A stretch of 64,000 bases of DNA, from positions 124,001 through 188,000 of the forward strand of contig NZ_JALJXV010000010.1 in assembly GCF_024170285.1 (NCBI RefSeq). Direction: 5' to 3'. Below are positions 59,052-64,000 of the stretch, one piece after another (within the stretch, counting starts at the first letter, position 1; every line of letters begins with the position of its first letter). The notes beneath the pieces were generated by a model, which saw only the letters and a program-made list of their open reading frames with translations, was not told the origin of the DNA and ran no database searches. This DNA is from Natronocella acetinitrilica (GTDB lineage: Bacteria; Pseudomonadota; Gammaproteobacteria; Nitrococcales; Aquisalimonadaceae). The translations under genes were made by a program, and so were the position numbers.

Positions 59052-60335
59052 CTATTCCCGCCCCGCGGCTCTTGTCCTGCGCTTCATGGGCATGATCTCC
59101 GCCGTCTTCACCTTGTTTTCCTTGGTCTGCACGATGGTTACCGGGAAACCGTTGATCTTCATGCTGGTACCGGATTCCGGGATCGACTGCAGGTGCTCGA
59201 GGATCAGGCCGTTGAGCGTCTTCGGCCCGTCCGTGGGCAGCCGCCAGTCCAGCACCCGGTTCAACTCGCGCACGCTGACATTACCCTGGGCCAGAAAGCT
59301 GCCGTTATCCTGCCGCCGCAGGTGACGGGACAACGAAGCCGGATCAGTGGTGAACTCGCCGACGATCTCTTCGAGAATATCCTCCAGCGTTACCAGCCCC
59401 ATGACGTCGCCGTACTCGTCCACCACGATGCCGATGCGCCGCCGGTTGCGCTGGAAGTTCACCAGCTGGGTGTTTAGCCTGGTGCCTTCGGGGATGAAGT
59501 AGTTCGCCTTCATGCGTTCCAGCAGCCTGTCCCGATCCAGCTTGCCGCGGATCACATCCGTGATGACCTTGCGCAGGTGCAGAATCCCCAACACATCATC
59601 GATGCTGCCGTCGTAAACCGGCAGGCGGGTGTGCTGGGCATTGGCAAGCTGGGTGATGATCTCATCCCAGGGGTCGGTGATATCAATGCCGACGATCTCG
59701 TTGCGGGGGATCATGATGTCCTCGACCGTGGCCTTTTCCAGATCAAGGATGTTGAGCAGCATTTTCTGGTGTCGGCGGGGGATCATGGCCCCCGCTTCAT
59801 TCACGACGGTGCGGAGCTCCTCCTGGCTGAGCACATCCGAGCGGCCACCCTTGGTGTCCACCTTGGCCAGCCGCAGCATGGCATTGGCAATCAGGTTGAC
59901 CACCCAGACAAGCGGATACAGCACCTTGAGCAGCACAGCCAGCGGCCATGAAAACGGGAATGCGAGTCGTTCTGGGTGCAGCGCTGCCATGGTCTTCGGT
60001 GCGACTTCGGCAAACAGCAGAATTACCAGGGTCAACAGGCCGGTGGCGATGGCGATGGCGCCCTCGCCGCCGAGCCGCAGGGCAATGATGGTTGCCAGCG
60101 CCGAGGCCAGGATGTTGACGAAGTTGTTGCCGAGAAGAATGACACCGATCAGGCGATCCGGTCGCTCAAGCAGACGGGCTGCCATGCGCGCCGAGCGATG
60201 GCCTGCCTTGGCCAGATGCCTGAGGCGATAGCGATTAAGGGTCATCAGCGCGGTCTCGGAGCTCGAAAAGAAAGCCGAGAGCACGATCAGCAGGAAAAGT
60301 ACGGCGAACAGTGCGCCGGTGGAGACTTCGTTCAC
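59052..60335 (-). CDS. CNNM/CorC (HlyC/CorC) family membrane protein with CBS domains
   Basis: The 427-residue protein has an N-terminal DUF21 membrane domain (about 1-180, beginning LFLLIVLSAFFSSSETALMT). A pair of CBS domains follows (about 200-325), then a C-terminal CorC/HlyC domain (about 340-420). Such proteins are linked to magnesium or polyamine homeostasis, for example E. coli YfjD (PaeA). It precedes no obvious partner, but ypjD lies directly upstream with a one-base gap, as in other gammaproteobacteria. Confidence 0.9.
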   Translation of the reverse strand: MNEVSTGALFAVLFLLIVLSAFFSSSETALMTLNRYRLRHLAKAGHRSARMAARLLERPDRLIGVILLGNNFVNILASALATIIALRLGGEGAIAIATGLLTLVILLFAEVAPKTMAALHPERLAFPFSWPLAVLLKVLYPLVWVVNLIANAMLRLAKVDTKGGRSDVLSQEELRTVVNEAGAMIPRRHQKMLLNILDLEKATVEDIMIPRNEIVGIDITDPWDEIITQLANAQHTRLPVYDGSIDDVLGILHLRKVITDVIRGKLDRDRLLERMKANYFIPEGTRLNTQLVNFQRNRRRIGIVVDEYGDVMGLVTLEDILEEIVGEFTTDPASLSRHLRRQDNGSFLAQGNVSVRELNRVLDWRLPTDGPKTLNGLILEHLQSIPESGTSMKINGFPVTIVQTKENKVKTAEIMPMKRRTRAAGRE

Positions 60336-60336
60336 A

Positions 60337-61146
60337 TCAACGCTGCAGGATCAGCTCCAGCACCAGTTTGGTACCGAAGTAGGCGAGCATCAGTGCGGCG
60401 TAACCACCCAGCGTCCAGCGAACGGCGGTGCGCCCCCGCCAGCCATAGCGCAGGCGCCCACCCAGCAGGGTAGCGAACACGATCCAGGCCACCACCGACA
60501 GCGTGGTCTTGTGGACCAGGTGCTGGGCGAAGATGTCCTCAAGGAAGATCCAGCCGCTCAGCAGCGACAGCGTGAGCAGGGCGAAGCCGACCCAGAGCAT
60601 CTGGAATAGCAGGTCCTCCATGGTCTGCAGCGGCGGCAGCGCACGCACTACTCCAGTGGGCCGACGATTACGCAGCTGATTGTGCTGGTAGGCCAGCACC
60701 AGCGCCTGCAACACGGCAATCCCGAGCACGCTGTAGGCCAGTACCGAGCTGAGTATGTGGATCTCCAACCCCGCTGGAATGGTGGACGGGCCGGTGTCCG
60801 CCGGACCCATGATCATGCTGAGCAGCAGGGTGAGTGCGCCTATGGGCAGTATCGCTACTGCCAGGTTATTCAGAGGCAGACGGATCGCTGCGAGCATCAC
60901 CATGGCCGCCATGACCCAGCCCATCAATGAGCCGGCATTGAAAAAGCTCAGGTTTACGCCGGGGCCGGAGATGGTCTGGGAGTAGAGCAGGAATGCATGG
61001 CCAAGGATCGCCAGCGAACCGGCACCGATAACCAGGGGGCGCAGATTCCGTGCACCCATCTCTGCCCGCAGCACCTGCAGCGAGAAGCCGGTGGCGGCGG
61101 CGAGATAGAGCAGAACGATCAGTAGTGTGAATGCCAGCTGTTGCAT
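60337..61146 (-). CDS. ypjD: YpjD-like inner-membrane protein, CcsA/cytochrome c assembly domain
   Basis: The 269-residue protein has about eight helices and a cytochrome c assembly (CcsA/CcmC-like) domain. It is the usual neighbour of ffh and the YfjD gene in gammaproteobacteria, where it is called YpjD. Its function is poorly defined. The order ypjD then CorC-like on the minus strand, with ffh on the plus strand, matches that context, although here mgtE and two small genes are inserted before ffh. Confidence 0.85.
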   Translation of the reverse strand: MQQLAFTLLIVLLYLAAATGFSLQVLRAEMGARNLRPLVIGAGSLAILGHAFLLYSQTISGPGVNLSFFNAGSLMGWVMAAMVMLAAIRLPLNNLAVAILPIGALTLLLSMIMGPADTGPSTIPAGLEIHILSSVLAYSVLGIAVLQALVLAYQHNQLRNRRPTGVVRALPPLQTMEDLLFQMLWVGFALLTLSLLSGWIFLEDIFAQHLVHKTTLSVVAWIVFATLLGGRLRYGWRGRTAVRWTLGGYAALMLAYFGTKLVLELILQR

Positions 61147-61231
61147 GCGGTCGACAAGGGCCGGAAGAGCTTTGCATCATGGCATAGAAGATACAGAGGG
61201 CAAAGCATCAGTCCGGCCCTTGTCCGCCTCA

Positions 61232-62584
61232 TCAGGACGGCGGCAGCGTCAGGAACATCGTGGCAATCGAGAAGTAGATGAGGATGCCGCAGATATCCGC
61301 GATGGAGGTGATCAGCGGCGCGCTGGCGGTGGCCGGATCAAGGTTCATGCGGGTCAGCAGGAACGGTAGCAGCATTCCGATCATGCTGCCCATGATGACC
61401 ACCAGCACCATGGCAGTGGAGACCACCATGGCAATGTCAAAGCCGCCGCGCCACAGCCCGATACCCCAGACCGCGATGCCCATGGTGACCCCGAGGGCTG
61501 CGGCAACCCCGAGTTCCTTGCCCCAGAGCTTTAGCCAGTGGCGCATCTGCACGTCGCCGGTGGCAAGGGCCCGAACCATCAGCGTTGCGGACTGGGAGCC
61601 TGCATTGCCGCCGGAGTCAACGATGAGCGGCAGGAAGAACACCAGGGCGATGGCCGCCTCGATGGTCTCCTCGAAATAGGCGATGCCGGCACCGCCGAAG
61701 ATGTTCATGAACACCAGCAGTACCAGCCAGCCGACTCGCTTGCGGTAGAGCAGGGAGGGGCGCGCTTCGCGCAGGCTGAGCGCCATGGCACCCATGCCGC
61801 CGATCTTGTGGAAGTCCTCGGTATTTTCCTCCTGAACCACGTCAAGGACGTCGTCCACCGTGACCACGCCAAGCAGCTTGCCGGTCTTGTCGACCACCGG
61901 CAGCGCGGTGATGTCATAGTGCTGGATCAGTCTGGCCGCCTCTTCGCGGTCGTCGCCGGCCTGGATGGTCACCAACTGCCCGGACACCAGGGTTTCCACG
62001 ATCTGGTCCGGTGCATTGAGCACCAGTCTTTTGAGGCCAACGGTGCCGATCAGGCGGCCGCGGTTGTCGGTTACGTACAGGGTGTTGATGGTGTCCTCGG
62101 ATTCGCCGCGACTGCGCACCCGATCCAGCGCCTTGGCAAGAGTCCACTCCGCCCGGATGGTGACGAAACGGGTATTCATCAGCCGGCCGGCGCTCTCTTC
62201 CGGGTAGCCCAGCTGCTTCAGCGTCTGCTTGACTTCTTCCTGAGGCAGGAGCTGCAACAGGCGCTCCATGTCTTCCCGTTCCAGGGACCCAAGCAGGCCG
62301 GTCCGGTCGTCGGGAAGCAGGCCTTCCAGCAGATAACGCCCGTCATCGGGGTCCAGGGCCGTCAGGATGGCAAACTGATCCGTGCCGTTGAGATAGGCGA
62401 AGATGGCAGGCCAGCGTTCCCGGGGAAACTCCTGGAATGCGCGCAGGATGACCTCTGGCGGCAAATCCTGCAGGGCCGCCGCAATATCCTGCACGTGCAT
62501 CGCATCGTGCTGCTGCGTCAGCTCGGTCCACGCTTCGTTTTCGATCAACTCGCGAAGCAGATTGACCTCATGCTTGTCTTCCAT
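61232..62584 (-). CDS. mgtE: magnesium transporter MgtE
   Basis: The 450-residue protein has an N-terminal MgtE_N helical domain (about 10-130), two CBS domains (about 135-255) and a five-helix pore domain (about 285-450). The pore motif VDSGGNAGSQSATL is conserved. The cytosolic domains sense magnesium and close the channel when it is abundant. The gene is monocistronic or follows the two small MgtE_N-like genes by 107 bases on the same strand. Confidence 0.95.
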   Translation of the reverse strand: MEDKHEVNLLRELIENEAWTELTQQHDAMHVQDIAAALQDLPPEVILRAFQEFPRERWPAIFAYLNGTDQFAILTALDPDDGRYLLEGLLPDDRTGLLGSLEREDMERLLQLLPQEEVKQTLKQLGYPEESAGRLMNTRFVTIRAEWTLAKALDRVRSRGESEDTINTLYVTDNRGRLIGTVGLKRLVLNAPDQIVETLVSGQLVTIQAGDDREEAARLIQHYDITALPVVDKTGKLLGVVTVDDVLDVVQEENTEDFHKIGGMGAMALSLREARPSLLYRKRVGWLVLLVFMNIFGGAGIAYFEETIEAAIALVFFLPLIVDSGGNAGSQSATLMVRALATGDVQMRHWLKLWGKELGVAAALGVTMGIAVWGIGLWRGGFDIAMVVSTAMVLVVIMGSMIGMLLPFLLTRMNLDPATASAPLITSIADICGILIYFSIATMFLTLPPS

Positions 62585-62691
62585 GGTTCCGTCTCCATCG
62601 TTCGACCGCGAACTGCTGGGACGGCGACGGCAATGCTATTCGCTCGCCCTCACCCAGCCTGTCGTTGGCTGGTCGGTCTTGATGTAGTGAC

Positions 62692-63060
62692 TCAGGCTTC
62701 CCGCCGCATGACGCCGGCGCGCTGGCCCTGGGGGACAGACAAGGCTTCCGCCATTAGCCTGCCATCCAAGGCCTGCCGATGTTCGGGCAGCAGGCCGCGC
62801 ACAATGCGTCGGGCCCGATCCTGACCAACCGAGCTGAGTACGCCGGCCTGGGATGCCGGGTCCAGGTGGGCGAACACCGCGGAGCGGCGCTGATAAGGGA
62901 GTTGGGCGAAGGCGCCGCGGAGCAGAGACCGCTCCAGTCCGGATATGGCGCGGGCCACTGCTTCGACGTGCAGCAGGTCCATCTGGGTGGCGACGGCAGA
63001 CCAGCGGCGCATTTGGATGTACTCGCGCAGCAGGCGAATGGATTGGCGGGAATCAATCAT
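62692..63060 (-). CDS. stand-alone MgtE_N-like protein
   Basis: The protein of about 122 residues lacks membrane helices and consists of short helical repeats such as LLHVEAVARAISGLERSLLRG, RRSAVFAHLDPASQAGVLSSV and RRIVRGLLPEHRQAL, very like the N-terminal superhelix of MgtE (in part). ATG 63060 has GGAGG seven bases upstream; a TTG at 63078 is less likely. It could be a soluble regulator that competes with or binds the N domain of MgtE. This role is inference. Confidence 0.65.
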   Translation of the reverse strand: MIDSRQSIRLLREYIQMRRWSAVATQMDLLHVEAVARAISGLERSLLRGAFAQLPYQRRSAVFAHLDPASQAGVLSSVGQDRARRIVRGLLPEHRQALDGRLMAEALSVPQGQRAGVMRREA

Positions 63061-63074
63061 GGCAGCGCCTCCTC

Positions 63075-63320
63075 TCAATTGCTGTCGCGCAGGCGGGCAA
63101 GAACAAAGGCCAGTTGCCGATGTTGCTTGGCGGGCGACAGGGCCGAGTAGACGCGAATCCAGCGAGAGGCGGGAAGGCGCTCGAAGGCCTGGACGCGATT
63201 GCTGTCGTCCAGCTGCTCGAGATAGCTGACCAGGTCGGTCAGAGAATAGTCGGCGACGTTGACGGCGGCTTCCGGGCTAGCGCCGACGGCACAGTTGATA
63301 TCGTAGTCCTGGTTCCGCAT
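63075..63320 (-). CDS. small helical protein with MgtE_N-like repeat
   Basis: The product of about 81 residues (from ATG 63320; 63338 is an alternative) has an acidic N-terminus. It is followed by LTDLVSYLEQLDDSNRVQAF, LPASRWIRVYSALSP and KQHRQLAFVLARL, again in the pattern of MgtE_N repeats. Its stop codon lies 15 bases before the next gene start. The two small genes and mgtE may be co-transcribed. No known function is recognised. Confidence 0.55.
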   Translation of the reverse strand: MRNQDYDINCAVGASPEAAVNVADYSLTDLVSYLEQLDDSNRVQAFERLPASRWIRVYSALSPAKQHRQLAFVLARLRDSN

Positions 63321-63706
63321 TGGGCGAACTCCACACATCGGGTCGGACGGCGGCTCGCGCTATCTGACCGATGCGCGAAACACAATCCGTGAGTATCTGC
63401 TTGGAGCGTTGTTTGATGCCTGCCAGTCGATGCTGGCAGTACTGCGACGCTCCCCACTTGCGGCTAGCGGGGGCGTACGACTCGAGGAGGGCTGTTCGAG
63501 AGGTTTCCCGCTAGGCGCGCTGCTTGCCTTGCTGTTTGGTACTACAACCGGGTTCCAAGACGGGAAATCCTCATGTCGAAAAGACAGCGCGGAGTGTACG
63601 ATGTTGGGCGTCGGAGTCAAGTGCTTCAGTGCCCGTAGCAGCTTGTTTGAATGCAGCACAGGCAGGCGGTACCGTTTCTCCTCACCGTTGAATCAGGGGC
63701 AAGGTG
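63321..63706. other. intergenic region between divergent MgtE_N-like gene and ffh
   Basis: About 385 bases without a supported gene. A small hairpin TGCCAG/CTGGCA lies near 63425-63445. Reading frames on both strands are short and show no family resemblance. Promoters for the divergent genes must lie here, but no hexamers stood out. Confidence 0.5.
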
Positions 63707-64000
63707 ATGTTTAGTAGTCTCAGCGAGCGTCTTGATAGCGTCATCAAGCGCGTCCGTGGCCAGGGTCGGCTGACCGAGGAAAATATTCAGGACAGTCTGC
63801 GGGAAGTCCGCATGGCCCTGCTCGAGGCCGACGTCGCCCTGCCGGTGGTGCGCGATTTCATCAATGAGGTGAAACAGCGCGCGCTGGGCGAGGAAGTCCG
63901 CCGCAGCCTCACCCCGGGCCAGGCCTTCGTCAAGATCGTCAAGGACGAGCTTGTGCGGATGATGGGCGAGGCCAACGATGCCCTGGATCTTGCCGTGCGG
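63707..64000 (+). CDS. ffh: signal recognition particle protein Ffh (5' part, cut by window edge)
   Basis: The first 98 codons of SRP54/Ffh are present. The N domain reads MFSSLSERLDSVIKRVRGQG and continues with DSLREVRMALLEADVALPVV, the conserved helical bundle before the GTPase domain. AAGGTG precedes the ATG. The protein binds signal sequences and 4.5S RNA and guides ribosomes to the membrane. Confidence 0.95.
   Translation, partial: MFSSLSERLDSVIKRVRGQGRLTEENIQDSLREVRMALLEADVALPVVRDFINEVKQRALGEEVRRSLTPGQAFVKIVKDELVRMMGEANDALDLAVR

Overview
The window is a chromosomal segment of a GC-rich, halophilic or alkaliphilic gammaproteobacterium. The best guess is the Ectothiorhodospiraceae (relatives of Alkalilimnicola, Ectothiorhodospira and Halorhodospira). 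The reasons are a complete anaerobic arsenite oxidase (arx) locus, a multi-subunit Mrp sodium/proton antiporter and a gammaproteobacterial housekeeping background (fbaB, pyrC-rnt, argG, lpxH-cysS, CorC-like gene/ypjD/ffh). The genus is an inference from gene content only.

Layout. 1-5260 (minus): mrpABCDEF, with mrpF cut by the window edge. 5261-5974: an mrp promoter candidate and a composite repeat. 5975-7024: class I fructose-bisphosphate aldolase. 7311-10372 (plus): a DUF1631 protein and a PlsC acyltransferase. 10510-19618 (plus): a full phosphate module, phoBR, pstS, pstCAB and phoU, with PhoB-type promoters before phoB, pstS and pstC. 20186-21400: an MFS transporter bracketed by perfect 91-bp direct repeats. 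21520-27360: a phosphonate-type ABC transporter (phnCDE1E2), a HAD phosphatase, an RpiR/SIS regulator and a small lipoprotein. The phn promoter carries a fourth PhoB-type box next to candidate RpiR operators. 27477-28550: a porin. 28782-32500 (plus): an arsenic resistance operon arsR-arsC-acr3-CC-motif protein-usp-arsH. 32585-33766: a thiolase. 33895-40473 (minus): arxB2-arxA-arxB-arxC-arxD. 40592-44296 (plus, divergent): arxX-arxS-arxR. 44288-46147: a Sel1-repeat protein and ChrA. 46440-58794: argF, argD, sodB, grxD, rnt, pyrC, argG, a DUF349 protein, a pirin, lpxH and cysS. 59052-64000: a CNNM/CorC-type protein, YpjD, MgtE, two orphan MgtE_N-like proteins and the start of ffh.

How the parts fit. 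Phosphate limitation, sensed by PhoR/PhoB, should switch on Pst and Phn uptake. Arsenate is a phosphate analogue, so these uptake systems sit naturally beside the ars detoxification genes. The Arx enzyme (molybdopterin subunit ArxA, Fe-S subunit ArxB, quinone-linked membrane subunit ArxC) can oxidise arsenite to arsenate without oxygen, feeding electrons to the quinone pool. Its control system looks complete: a periplasmic binding protein of the PhnD type (ArxX), a histidine kinase (ArxS) and an NtrC-type activator (ArxR). In the 120 bp between arxB2 and arxX and in the first codons of arxX I see a -24/-12 sigma-54 promoter plus two tandem 16-bp dyads spaced three helical turns apart, which I propose as ArxR sites.

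Most unusual signal. The intergenic spaces carry an interspersed family of about 110-bp nested stem-loops (six copies, called B here). They have a conserved core and outer stems that differ between copies yet stay self-complementary. B copies are usually accompanied by 35-bp palindromic units (13 copies, called A here). The repeats lie mostly a few bases downstream of stop codons. Two neighbouring B copies have exchanged arms. No transposase, CRISPR array, rRNA or tRNA gene was recognised in the window.
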